Made by a program: the position numbers and the translations under genes. 64,000 nucleotides of DNA from JBOGIG01 sp050742455 (GTDB taxonomy: Bacteria; Actinomycetota; Acidimicrobiia; Acidimicrobiales; JBOGIG01), in contig JBOGIG010000052.1 in NCBI GenBank assembly GCA_050742455.1, positions 23,199-87,198 on the forward strand, given 5' to 3'. Within the stretch, counting starts at the first letter, position 1, and each line of letters begins with the position of its first letter. The notes beneath the pieces are model-generated. The model worked only from the letters and a program-made list of their open reading frames with translations, ran no database searches and was not told the origin of the DNA. Below, piece by piece: positions 25,091 to 33,683 of this stretch.

Positions 25091-26479
25091 TCAGCTCCGT
25101 TCCCACCACGACCCCCGACATCTGGCCAAGCCCTTGGATTCCAGGAGCTCGAGGGCAAAAGCGACTCGGCCCAATGACATGGAGGTCCTATCTATCACGA
25201 CTGCCAAACCAATCGGCTCCCAGTCAAGACTCTCCAGCACAGCCTTCTCGGTAGCGCCAAGGGGCTCGTCACCTTCACTTGGCTCCTGTACTTGCCCATC
25301 GCGACTGTGCTCGAGGGTATGGGCCGACAGACTGCTCCCAGGGGGCATCGGGCCACGGACGGACAATGGCGCCGTGACCGATAGTGCGGTCTTGGCCCCG
25401 GCTGTGGGCCGGTCGCCACACCGGCCTCCCTCGTCGCCGGCCCAGCCTCCGGTTGGTTTGGACCGGGCCTGCCCGGCCCGGCGAGTCTTGCGGGGGGTGA
25501 TGGCCTGGGTTCGCGATCTGTCCAGGGCAACCAGGATGTCCTCCACATCAAGCGCCGGTATGGCGCCGTCGCGCAACAGGCGGTTGGTTCCAAGCGATGC
25601 GGGGCTGCGAATCGATCCGGGGACGGCGAGCACCGGCCGCCCGCGTCGCATGGCCGATTCAACGGTGTAAAAGGAACCCCCACCTTGATGGGATTCAACC
25701 ACCACCACTACCTGGGCCAGGGCGGCAATCACCCGATTGCGCCATGGGAACCGCCAAGCCTGGTGGGGAAAACCACGGGGCGACTCGGACACGATCACCC
25801 CCTGGTGGGCAATCCGGTTCCACAATCCGGCGTTGGGCCTGGGGTATACGACATCCACCCCCCCGGCCACTACCGCTGCCGGGGGGGCCCAGGCGTCGAT
25901 GCCTTGGTTGTCCGGGCCAGACGAGGCGTCCAATACCCCGCTGTGGGCCGCACCGTCTATGCCGAGGGCCAGACCTGAAACCACCACTACGCCGGCCCGG
26001 GCCAACCCGGCCCCCAGCTCGGCGGCTACCTCCCTTCCCCGGGGTGTGGCGGCCCGGGTCCCCACCAGAGCCACTCGAGGTCGGTCAAGAACCTCGAGGC
26101 GTCCACGACTGAACAAGGCGGCGGGCGCCTGTGGATCATGGGCCAGCGCCCGGGGATATGAAGCCTCGCCCCACAGCCGCACTTCGATCCCCACTTCCAG
26201 GTGGGATTGCAGCAAGGACCGGGGCTCGGTGCGCTTGGCTCGCTCGGCCCAATCACGGCGCCGGGCCGGCGGATTGTCAATGCCGGGCACCGCTTGGTTG
26301 GCACGGACCAAGCCCCACACCGTTTCAATCGGGGCGGCCGACACCATCTGGCGCAGCATGTGGGGTGTCATGGCAGGCAGCCCGGCCAGGGCCACCACCG
26401 CGGCGCGTACATCCTCGGTCGGCTCAGCCAGCCACTCCGGGGCCTCGGACTGAGCCACGAAGGCAGATGGCTGACTCAT
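25091..26479 (-). CDS. dprA: DNA-processing protein DprA (Smf)
   Basis: DprA loads RecA on incoming single-stranded DNA during natural transformation. The 462-residue protein has a SAM-like N-terminus and then a Rossmann domain with VALVGTRAATPRGREVA and VSGLALGIDGAAH, and FPWRNRVIAAL. A Pro/Arg-rich linker leads to a winged-helix end (LGRVAFALELLESKGLARC). Its ATG overlaps the comM stop (ATGA). Natural competence is not proven by this gene, as dprA is widespread in non-competent actinobacteria. Confidence 0.93.
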   Translation of the reverse strand: MSQPSAFVAQSEAPEWLAEPTEDVRAAVVALAGLPAMTPHMLRQMVSAAPIETVWGLVRANQAVPGIDNPPARRRDWAERAKRTEPRSLLQSHLEVGIEVRLWGEASYPRALAHDPQAPAALFSRGRLEVLDRPRVALVGTRAATPRGREVAAELGAGLARAGVVVVSGLALGIDGAAHSGVLDASSGPDNQGIDAWAPPAAVVAGGVDVVYPRPNAGLWNRIAHQGVIVSESPRGFPHQAWRFPWRNRVIAALAQVVVVVESHQGGGSFYTVESAMRRGRPVLAVPGSIRSPASLGTNRLLRDGAIPALDVEDILVALDRSRTQAITPRKTRRAGQARSKPTGGWAGDEGGRCGDRPTAGAKTALSVTAPLSVRGPMPPGSSLSAHTLEHSRDGQVQEPSEGDEPLGATEKAVLESLDWEPIGLAVVIDRTSMSLGRVAFALELLESKGLARCRGSWWERS

Positions 26480-27990
26480 GGCCGCGAAGGCAAAAGTCGT
26501 TCAAGGGGAGCCCTTAGGGCAAGCGCTTCGCACAGGTGTTCGGCCTCGAGTCGAGGGGCGCCTCCGTCCAGGTCAGCGATGGTCAGGGCCACCCTCCTTA
26601 CCCGGGCCAGGCCTCGGGCTGAAAGAGACCCCGATCGAAGGTGGCGCTCCAAGAGCTCACAGGCCGAATCCGACAAGGGGGCGAATCGATCCATGTCGGC
26701 CTGGTCGAGTAGGGAATTGCGATCCACGTCACGGGCCCGTGCCCGATCCCGGGCCTGCGCCACCCGCCTCTTCACCACCTCACTGCACTCCCCCACCGGC
26801 CTGGATAGCAGCTCGTCGGGATCGGGACGATCGATGTTGATGCGCAAGTCGAACCGGTCCAGTAGTGGGCCTGACAGACGTCGCATGTACCGGGCCCGGG
26901 CTGCATCGCTGCACCGACACGATCCGGGGGCGCCCCTTTCGCCGCAGGGACAAGGATTCATGGCACCGACAAGGATGAAGCGAGCCGGGAAGGTAGTGCT
27001 ACCTCGAGCCCGACAGACCCGGATGAACCCCTCTTCGGTCGGCTGGCGCAGACTGTCGAGTGCCGCCACGGGAAACTCGCCCATCTCATCGAGGAACAAG
27101 ACGCCGTTGTGGGCCAAGCTCAGTTCTCCGGGACGCATCATGGTTGTGCCTCCACCGGTCAACGACACCAGGCTCGAGGAGTGATGGGGGGCCCTGAACG
27201 GCGGGGTGCGGATTAGGCGGTCCATAGCCGCGTCGCCACCGGCCGCCGACCGGGCCCGAGTGGTCTCCAGGGCCTGGTCCACGTCTAGTTGGGGCAGGAT
27301 GCCGGGAAGGCGGCGGGCCAGCATGGTCTTGCCCGATCCCGGCGGCCCGAGCAGGAGCAGATGATGCCCCCCGGCGGCGGCCACTTCCAAAGCCCGACGG
27401 CCGAGGAGCTGACCGGCCACGTCCGCCAGATCCGGTGGCGTTGAGACGGTCCCCTCGGCGAGCGGGACTGGTAGAGGCGGCCAGTCACCCACCCCCGTGA
27501 GGGCATCCACAACCTGGCGCAAACTGGTGCCTGCCAGCACGACATGACGCCCGACCAAGGACGCGGCCGCCGCGCTCTGGTAGGGAACGACGATGGCAGC
27601 ATCCGACGTCGCCACCGCCAGGGCCACAATCCCGGGAACCGGTCGCAATGATCCGTCCAGGCCCAGCTCGCCAAAAAACGCACATGAGTCCAGGGCACTT
27701 GGCGGAAGCTCGCCACAGGCAGCCAACAAGCCGATAGCAATGGGTAGATCCAGACCCGACCCGGCCTTGCGGATGCTGCTGGGGGCCAGGTTGACGGTAA
27801 CTCTCCTCAACGGCCAGGGCAGGCCACTGGACAACAGGGCTGCCCGTACCCGGTCCCGAGACTCACGACAGGCGGCATCGGGAAGTCCGACCACGGTGAA
27901 ACCGGGAATGCCCGTGGACACATGGACCTCTACCCGAACGGGCCGGCCCTCGATCCCGTGGAGGGTGGCGGACGAGACGATGGAGATCAT
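26476..27990 (-). CDS. comM: ComM/YifB-type AAA+ ATPase (Mg-chelatase-like)
   Basis: ComM is a hexameric helicase that promotes branch migration in natural transformation. The 504-residue protein has the N-terminal Lon-like fold (GIPGFTVVGLPDAACRESRDR), a Walker A GPPGSGKTML near residue 213, Walker B with VLFLDEMGEF, and the C-terminal Mg_chelatase_C domain. A zinc-like CPCGERGAPGSCRC insert is also present. The AGGAGG ribosome binding site sits 5 bases before the ATG but is buried in a 9-bp hairpin (27995-28025). It is the first gene of comM-dprA-xerC-whiG. Confidence 0.93.
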   Translation of the reverse strand: MISIVSSATLHGIEGRPVRVEVHVSTGIPGFTVVGLPDAACRESRDRVRAALLSSGLPWPLRRVTVNLAPSSIRKAGSGLDLPIAIGLLAACGELPPSALDSCAFFGELGLDGSLRPVPGIVALAVATSDAAIVVPYQSAAAASLVGRHVVLAGTSLRQVVDALTGVGDWPPLPVPLAEGTVSTPPDLADVAGQLLGRRALEVAAAGGHHLLLLGPPGSGKTMLARRLPGILPQLDVDQALETTRARSAAGGDAAMDRLIRTPPFRAPHHSSSLVSLTGGGTTMMRPGELSLAHNGVLFLDEMGEFPVAALDSLRQPTEEGFIRVCRARGSTTFPARFILVGAMNPCPCGERGAPGSCRCSDAARARYMRRLSGPLLDRFDLRINIDRPDPDELLSRPVGECSEVVKRRVAQARDRARARDVDRNSLLDQADMDRFAPLSDSACELLERHLRSGSLSARGLARVRRVALTIADLDGGAPRLEAEHLCEALALRAPLERLLPSRP

Positions 27991-27994
27991 GGGT

Positions 27995-28025
27995 GCCTCC
28001 TGGCGGGTGCGAACTTCCAGGAGGC
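27995..28025 (-). promoter_or_regulatory. Hairpin that sequesters the comM ribosome binding site
   Basis: In the minus-strand RNA, GCCTCCTGG (28025-28017) is perfectly complementary to CCAGGAGGC (28003-27995), with a 13-base loop. The second arm contains the AGGAGG of comM, and the ATG follows five bases later. A 9-bp GC-rich stem this close to the start should block ribosome loading unless opened. Confidence 0.75.
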
Positions 28026-28097
28026 GCCCGCCGGGGATTTGGACCGCCGCTGGATCCGTTCCGCAGGATTGCCTCGATAACGATCCCTAGGTTGTCA

Positions 28098-28466
28098 TCA
28101 GGGTGTGACGGGCTCCATCAGCTCGATTCGATTGCCAAATGGATCGTCGACGTAGGCGTGGTCGTAGCCTGCGAGCGGCTCGCCCGGCCTGATCTGCACT
28201 CCGGCCTCCCGTAACTTGTTGCAAAGACCCCCCAAGTCGTCCACCAGCAGGGCAGGGTGGGCCTTGCGAGCGGGCCGAAAGGAGTCCTCAACTCCCAGAT
28301 GAACCTTCACCGTGCCCCCATCGAACCAACAGCCACCTCGCTGCGCCAGAGGCTCCGGCTTGGGCATCCAGGCGATTCCGAGCAGATCCTCGTAGAAGGC
28401 CCTCGCCATAACTTCCCCCCCGGGGGGCATGGCCAGCTGGACGTGATCTATGGCCCTTACTTTCAT
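28098..28466 (-). CDS. VOC (glyoxalase/bleomycin-resistance) family protein
   Basis: The 122-residue product, starting MKVRAIDHVQLAM, has the single-module VOC fold pattern: IDHVQLAMP in strand 1, FYEDLLG after helix 1, VHLGVED, and AYVDDPFGNRIELME at the C-terminus. VOC proteins are metal-dependent isomerases, dioxygenases or drug-binding proteins, and the substrate cannot be read from sequence. An upstream start at 28496 adds ten residues (MADKRCQDGR) and is less family-like. It stands alone between comM and putA. Confidence 0.8.
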   Translation of the reverse strand: MKVRAIDHVQLAMPPGGEVMARAFYEDLLGIAWMPKPEPLAQRGGCWFDGGTVKVHLGVEDSFRPARKAHPALLVDDLGGLCNKLREAGVQIRPGEPLAGYDHAYVDDPFGNRIELMEPVTP

Positions 28467-28550
28467 TCTCCCATCCTGGCATCGCTTGTCCGCCAAAGTG
28501 GGCCGAACACTGGTGACCCTGCAGCTTTGGGCACGGGCAGTCAGATGAGG

Positions 28551-31500
28551 TCACCGAGGTCCCGCGCCGACATCCAGGATGCCCCGGTGGCGACCGGTTA
28601 TGTCGCCGTGGCGATGCCGGGTATCGCTCAGGGCCTGCTCCCGTAGCCAGCGCAATGCCTCGAGGCGAGGGTGGTAAACCACGTCGAGGTCATCCACCCA
28701 CAAACCGGCGTCGTGTGCAGCCAGGCGCAATCCGTCACTGGGCTCGCCGAGGAATCGAACCTTGTCCGTTCGGGTCCAAGCCTCACCGCCGGACAGCCGG
28801 GCGGCCAGGGTCTGGTCATCCTCGACCACCTGGGGGCCAATCCCGAGACGATCTGTCGTCGAAGACAAGGTGACGCCGACACCGAGGACCTCGGCACAAG
28901 TCAGGGCCAAACGCACATCTTTGCCGTCGACATCTGTCCCGACCCGCAACAGGACGTGGCGGAGTGGCAGGTAGCGAAAGACGTTGGCCTCGGCGGCCAG
29001 TCCGCTGGGGTCGACCGGCGCCAATTCGCCGTCCCTCACAGCCGCCACGGCAGCTGCAAACTGGTCGGCATCGCCGGAAAAAGAGGCCTGCCAAGTCCCC
29101 AGCCCGGACACGTAGTTGGGGCCGCCCGCCTTGGCGCCGGGTCCGACCACAGATCGCTTCCAGCCCCCAAAGGGCTGGCGGCGCACTATCGCACCCGTGA
29201 TGGGGCGATTGACGTAGAGGTTGCCCGCCTCCACTCTCGCGCGCCATACCTCGATCTCGGCCGGATCGAGGGATTGAATGCCGGCCGTGAGACCATATGC
29301 GGGCTGGTTCTGCCAGGTGATGGCCTCGTCCAGATCGGCGGCACGCATGAGTCCGAGCACGGGCCCGAAACACTCGGTCAAGTGGAAGACCGAACCGGGA
29401 AGCACGCCCAGCTTGACCCCAGGAGACCACAGCTGGGGATTGCCGTTTATCGGGCGGGGCTCAACCAGCCAGGCCTCTCCTGGCCCCAGGCTGGTCAAGG
29501 CGTCGAGAAGAGGGCCCTGGGGCGTTCGGATGAGCGGACCAAGGGTGGTACGCAGGTCGGAGCTCGGGCCGGGGCGCAAGGTTCGAACGGCATCGGCCAG
29601 CTGGCGGAGGAAGCGGGCATCGTCATACACACAAGCTTCCAGAATGGCCAGGCTGGCGGCCGAGCACTTCTGGCCACCGTGGCCGAAGGCAGAGTGAACG
29701 ATGTCGACCACTGCGGCGTCCAGGTCCGCGGCTGCAGTGACGACCACGGCGTTCTTTCCGCTCGTTTCGGCATGCAGTCTCAGCGATGGCCGCCAGCCGA
29801 GGAACATGCGGGCCGTGCTCCAGGCTCCGGTCAGGATGACGGCGTCTATATCGGGGTGGGTGATCAGATGCCGGCCGGCTTCGTCGTCTTCGCAAGGCAG
29901 GAACTGCAGGAGATCTCGTGGTACGCCGCCGGCCCAGCAGGCCTCTACCAGAGCCCACGCCGTGGCAACCGTCTCGGGCGCAGGCTTGAGGATGACGGCG
30001 TTGCCCGCGGCCAGGGCGGCCAGAACCCCACCGGCAGGAATGGCCAGGGGGAAATTCCACGGAGGCGCCACAACCACGGTCCCGAGAGCCGAGAACCGGG
30101 CGCCTCCCACGGCCAGATTCTCGATCTGGTCGATGCTCTGCGCATAGTAGTGGGCGAAGTCCACGGCCTCGGAGACCTCGGGGTCGGCTTCGGCCACCGT
30201 CTTACCTGCGTCCCTCGCCATCACGCCGATGAGTCGCCCCCGGGCCCGCGCCAATGAAGCCCCCACGCCAATCAGGGTTCGACGACGCTCTACCCCGCTT
30301 GACCGCCGCCAGCGATCCCCGGCCGGCCGGGCCGCATGCACCGCCTCATCGACGAGGCTGGCAGTGGCCGGCACCCATCGATAGGCCACTCGGCCCGGAT
30401 CGGAGGGATCGCGCCCGGCCGCCAGCCGGTCGGGCGCGAACGATCCCTCCGATCCGTCGTGGGGGCCAACAGTCCGCCCGCCCACGACAGCCGGCACTAC
30501 ATCGATCCCGTGATCGGCCAGCGTGCCCAGGCATGAGCCGATCCAAGCTCGGTTGGTTGCCAACGAGAAGTCGGTGTCGGAGACGTTGAAAAAGGCATGC
30601 GGGTGCCCCTCCGGCAGCGGGGAATCGGTTCGTCGGTCCTGGGTGCGCCGGGTAGCCACTACAACGTCGTGCCGGGCAGCCACCGAGGCACGAAATCGAT
30701 CCCTCTCCGCTGTCCAGTCCCCCGAACCCGTGCGCAGGGAGAACTGCTTGCGCAAGAAGTTGTCCGGTCCAGTGTTTTCGTCGAAGCGACGGACAAGATA
30801 GGCAATGACCGATTCGTTGTCCGCCCGGCGGGCGATGGGGGCATAAAGGCGAAGAGCGCCGGCCTCGCGGCGCACAGCGGCAGCCATGGAAGGCGCCATG
30901 CCTTCGAGCATCTCCACCTCCACCATGTCCTTGAGGTGAAGGTGCTCGCTCAGAGTCAGGGCCCAAGCAATCTCAAACAGATTGTGGCCGGCAATCCCAA
31001 GGAACAGTGCTCCCGAGTTGGCCGGATCCAGGGCCACATCCAGCATGCGCTTGTAGTTGGCATCAACTTCGGCCTTGGTGGTGAACGGCGCCTGGGGCCA
31101 TCCCATTAGTTCAGCCTCGACGCCCTCCATGGCCAGATTGGCGCCCTTGACGATACGAACCCTGGTCGTGGCGCCCGCCCGACGGTGCCGCTCTCGCGCC
31201 CAGGCGGTGAGCTTCGTCATGACCCCGAGCGAATCGGGCAGGTAAGCCTGTAGCACGATGCCGGCATCGAGGCCTGCATAGCGCTCCTCGTTGAGCACCC
31301 GTTGGAACACGGCCACGGTCAGATCCAGGTCCCGATACTCCTCCATGTCGAGGTTCACGAACTTGTGCGGTCGGTGACGCATAGCCGCCTCATATAGGAG
31401 CCGCAATCGGCCGGCCACCCGCTCTACCTCGCATTCGAATCCAACCATGTTGAGCTGCGCACAAACCGAGCTGAATTTCACCGAGACGTAGTCCACATCG

Positions 31501-32063
31501 GGCCGATCGAGCAGTGCGATCACGGCCTTTAGGCGGTTGTTGGCCTCATCGTCGCCAAGCACCGCCTCACCCAACAAGTTGATGTTCATCGAGGCGCCCT
31601 CGGAGTGCCGGCGGGCGATGTGGCGACCCAGTGGACCGGACTCGGCCGGGATCACGAATCCGGCCAGCTCAGACCGCACCCGGGCCTTTACCAGCGGCAC
31701 CACCAGGAACGGGGCCAGTTCGGCCATCGCACTTCCGGCCAGGAGGAGGCGCCGGTCGACCGGTCCGAGAAATCGAGCCGACCCGAACCCGCTGACCAGC
31801 GAGCGAAGGTGCCCGGCGGCTCGTCGTCGGTCCCGTATCCTGAGCACCTCATCGGTGAGGGCAAGGATGAATGCCAGGCCCTCGGGGTCTTCCAACAGCC
31901 GTGAGATCCTCTGGCCCTGCCTGCGCTCACCCCGGCCCCGGCGGGAGTTGGCCTCATTGAGCAGGCGAGCGGCCATCGCCTCGGCCCGGGCCACGAGCAC
32001 GGCCTCTCCGGTTGGGACGGCCCCTCCGGTTGGGACCGCCTCTCCGGTTGGATGTTCGGCCAT
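28551..32063 (-). CDS. putA: Bifunctional proline dehydrogenase / P5C dehydrogenase
   Basis: PutA oxidises proline to glutamate in two steps with FAD and NAD. In this 1170-residue protein the N-terminal half is the PRODH barrel (FVNLDMEEYRDLDLT, then RLYAPIARR and RFDENTGPDNFLR). The second half is an aldehyde dehydrogenase with PPWNFPLAIP, HAETSGKNAVVV and the catalytic Cys in GHGGQKCSAASL near 797. The length lacks an N-terminal DNA-binding domain, so it is the catalytic-only type. A good AGGAAGG precedes the ATG. The first 20 residues contain three PTG(E/G)AV repeats from an 18-base DNA unit. Confidence 0.95.
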   Translation of the reverse strand: MAEHPTGEAVPTGGAVPTGEAVLVARAEAMAARLLNEANSRRGRGERRQGQRISRLLEDPEGLAFILALTDEVLRIRDRRRAAGHLRSLVSGFGSARFLGPVDRRLLLAGSAMAELAPFLVVPLVKARVRSELAGFVIPAESGPLGRHIARRHSEGASMNINLLGEAVLGDDEANNRLKAVIALLDRPDVDYVSVKFSSVCAQLNMVGFECEVERVAGRLRLLYEAAMRHRPHKFVNLDMEEYRDLDLTVAVFQRVLNEERYAGLDAGIVLQAYLPDSLGVMTKLTAWARERHRRAGATTRVRIVKGANLAMEGVEAELMGWPQAPFTTKAEVDANYKRMLDVALDPANSGALFLGIAGHNLFEIAWALTLSEHLHLKDMVEVEMLEGMAPSMAAAVRREAGALRLYAPIARRADNESVIAYLVRRFDENTGPDNFLRKQFSLRTGSGDWTAERDRFRASVAARHDVVVATRRTQDRRTDSPLPEGHPHAFFNVSDTDFSLATNRAWIGSCLGTLADHGIDVVPAVVGGRTVGPHDGSEGSFAPDRLAAGRDPSDPGRVAYRWVPATASLVDEAVHAARPAGDRWRRSSGVERRRTLIGVGASLARARGRLIGVMARDAGKTVAEADPEVSEAVDFAHYYAQSIDQIENLAVGGARFSALGTVVVAPPWNFPLAIPAGGVLAALAAGNAVILKPAPETVATAWALVEACWAGGVPRDLLQFLPCEDDEAGRHLITHPDIDAVILTGAWSTARMFLGWRPSLRLHAETSGKNAVVVTAAADLDAAVVDIVHSAFGHGGQKCSAASLAILEACVYDDARFLRQLADAVRTLRPGPSSDLRTTLGPLIRTPQGPLLDALTSLGPGEAWLVEPRPINGNPQLWSPGVKLGVLPGSVFHLTECFGPVLGLMRAADLDEAITWQNQPAYGLTAGIQSLDPAEIEVWRARVEAGNLYVNRPITGAIVRRQPFGGWKRSVVGPGAKAGGPNYVSGLGTWQASFSGDADQFAAAVAAVRDGELAPVDPSGLAAEANVFRYLPLRHVLLRVGTDVDGKDVRLALTCAEVLGVGVTLSSTTDRLGIGPQVVEDDQTLAARLSGGEAWTRTDKVRFLGEPSDGLRLAAHDAGLWVDDLDVVYHPRLEALRWLREQALSDTRHRHGDITGRHRGILDVGAGPR
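32001..32054. repeat. Three-copy 18-base tandem repeat at the 5' end of putA
   Basis: Units beginning GGCCTCTCCGGTTGGGAC at 32001, 32019 and 32037 (with one to four changes) encode Pro-Thr-Gly-Glu-Ala-Val type hexapeptides directly after the PutA start. Confidence 0.9.
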
Positions 32064-32143
32064 TGCTTGCCTTCCTAGCCGTCTCGGCTCGATGCCGCCA
32101 CCCGGTGACGAATCCCTTCCCGGCCTGGATGCTTGGCCGCAGG

Positions 32144-32162
32144 TTTTATGGTAATTTTATGG
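32144..32162 (+). promoter_or_regulatory. Phased direct repeats in the vapBC promoter region
   Basis: TTTTATGG occurs at 32144-32151 and 32155-32162, exactly 11 bases apart, in an AT-rich patch between the divergent putA and vapB starts. The second copy touches the vapB ATG. AbrB-type antitoxins usually bind their own promoter, so this is a candidate operator. Operator function is inference. Confidence 0.4.
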
Positions 32163-32163
32163 C

Positions 32164-32403
32164 ATGCGTACAACCATAGACTCGGCAGGGCGCCTGGTAA
32201 TCCCCAAAGCCCTACGCAATCAGGTCGGAGTGCCGTCCGGGCCGAGCGAGGTGGACATCGTGGTCGACGGAGCGGGGCTGCGAATCGAACCGGTGGCCGG
32301 GGAGGGTATGGAGGAACGGGACGGCCGGCTGGTAATCCCGCCCTCGGGACTCGCTTTGGACGACAACGTGGTCAGCGAACTTCGCCATGCCGATCAGCGA
32401 TAG
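32164..32403 (+). CDS. vapB: AbrB/MazE-type antitoxin (VapB-like)
   Basis: The 79-residue protein begins with a SpoVT/AbrB swapped-hairpin domain (MRTTIDSAGRLVIPKALR), the DNA-binding fold of many VapB antitoxins. The C-terminal part should wrap the toxin. It overlaps the PIN-domain toxin gene by 17 bases, so the pair is translationally coupled. AT-rich direct repeats lie right upstream and may be its operator. It is divergent from putA. The pair is typical of actinobacterial vapBC modules. Confidence 0.85.
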   Translation: MRTTIDSAGRLVIPKALRNQVGVPSGPSEVDIVVDGAGLRIEPVAGEGMEERDGRLVIPPSGLALDDNVVSELRHADQR

Positions 32404-32815
32404 CGATCCCGACGTGCTCGTGGACACCAGTGTGGCAATTGCCCTGATGGTCAGCGACCACGCAAGACATGACTCGGTACTCTCCGCTCTCGCGGGCCGT
32501 CGGTTGGGGCTGTCCGGCCACGCCGCCTTTGAGGTGTTCTCCGTTCTTACCCGACTCCCCCCACCGGCCCGGCGAACGCCGGCCGCGGTTGGTCAACTGC
32601 TGGCCGCCAACTTTGCCGGCAGCCGCTTCCTCAACGAGGCTGGGGCGGCGTCGCTGGTGGAGGAACTGGCCGAAGCGGGCATCGCGGGAGGTTCCGTCTA
32701 CGACGCCCTGGTGGGAGCGGCGGCAAGATCTAACCGGCTTGGGCTCATAACCCGTGATCGTCGTGCTCTCGACACCTACCGAGCCCTTGGAGTCGACGTC
32801 GAACTCCTGTACTGA
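32387..32815 (+). CDS. vapC: PIN-domain ribonuclease toxin (VapC-like)
   Basis: The 142-residue PIN domain carries the expected acidic residues: Asp13 in DVLVDTSVAIAL, Glu in HAAFEVFSVLTR, Asp in GSVYDALVGAA and Asp in LITRDRRALDTY. VapC toxins cut tRNA or rRNA when freed from their antitoxin; the target here is unknown. It starts inside vapB with an ATG. A PrmC-like gene begins about 17 bases after its stop. Confidence 0.88.
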   Translation: MPISDSDPDVLVDTSVAIALMVSDHARHDSVLSALAGRRLGLSGHAAFEVFSVLTRLPPPARRTPAAVGQLLAANFAGSRFLNEAGAASLVEELAEAGIAGGSVYDALVGAAARSNRLGLITRDRRALDTYRALGVDVELLY

Positions 32816-32831
32816 TGCTCAGCTGACCGTC

Positions 32832-33602
32832 TTGTCCCCTCTCGACTTGGCCTTTGTGACCGGGGCACTTCAAACGGCTGGATGTGTAGCAGCCGGAGAG
32901 GAAGCCCAAGAGCTCACCCGTGCAGCGCCAAGTGACAGCGCCCTTCTATCAATGCTGGACCGCCGCCTGACCGGCGAGCCCCTGGCGTGGATCACCGGCA
33001 CTGCGAGATTTTGCGGGATGGACATTGCCGTGGTTCCCGGGGTGTACGTTCCCCGATGGCAGTCCGAGCCCTTGGCCCTGGGGGCAGCTCGACTACTGCC
33101 GCCGTCAGGGCTGGGGGTGGACCTGTGCACCGGGACCGGCGCCATCGCCATGGTGATGAAGTCGTGGCGCCCCCACGCCGGAGTGATGGCCACCGAACTC
33201 GACCACGTGGCTGCCCAATGCGCCCAACGCAACGGTGTGGAGGTGTTCGAGGGAGACCTCGATGAGCCATTGCCGGTGGAATTGGAATCACAGGTCGATG
33301 TGATGGTCGGCGTACTTCCCTACGTCCCGACCGATGCCCTTCACCTCCTGCCCCGTGACGTGCAGTCCTTCGAGCCCCGACAAGCCCTCGACGGGGGCGA
33401 GCACGGCCTTGAGCTGATGGCAAAAGTGATTGGCCGCAGCCCTCGATGGATCAAGCCGGGAGGGTGGCTGTTGCTCGAAGTGGGCGGCAATCAGCTCCCC
33501 GAGGTGGGCACCCTGCTGGACAAGGCCGGCTTCGGAGAATTGGCCGAGCTTCGTGACCAGGACGGTGACCCCCGGGGCATTTGCGCCCGACTCGACCCAT
33601 AG
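32832..33602 (+). CDS. PrmC/HemK-like methyltransferase with altered NPPY motif
   Basis: The roughly 256-residue protein has the HemK N-terminal pattern (RLTGEPLAWITG) and a SAM-binding motif I, VDLCTGTGAIAMV. Downstream, FEPRQALDGGEHGLELM matches PrmC. The catalytic NPPY that binds the glutamine amide reads VLPY here (GVLPYVP), so Asn and the first Pro are lost. Classic release-factor methylation is therefore doubtful. The start is uncertain: TTG at 32832 gives a family-like N-terminus, while a GTG at 32754 would overlap vapC by 62 bases. It is on the same strand as vapBC and may be co-transcribed. Confidence 0.75.
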   Translation: MSPLDLAFVTGALQTAGCVAAGEEAQELTRAAPSDSALLSMLDRRLTGEPLAWITGTARFCGMDIAVVPGVYVPRWQSEPLALGAARLLPPSGLGVDLCTGTGAIAMVMKSWRPHAGVMATELDHVAAQCAQRNGVEVFEGDLDEPLPVELESQVDVMVGVLPYVPTDALHLLPRDVQSFEPRQALDGGEHGLELMAKVIGRSPRWIKPGGWLLLEVGGNQLPEVGTLLDKAGFGELAELRDQDGDPRGICARLDP

Positions 33603-33683
33603 CCTCGCACCCTCGACCCATGGCGCACACCGGAACCCACAGACCAGGGTCACGGCCCCGGCTCTGAGCGGAGGCCCGAATGT

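Noticed and set aside
28671..30257. A 528-residue open frame on the plus strand
   Set aside because: It is antisense to putA, whose catalytic motifs are intact; the plus frame shows no domain.
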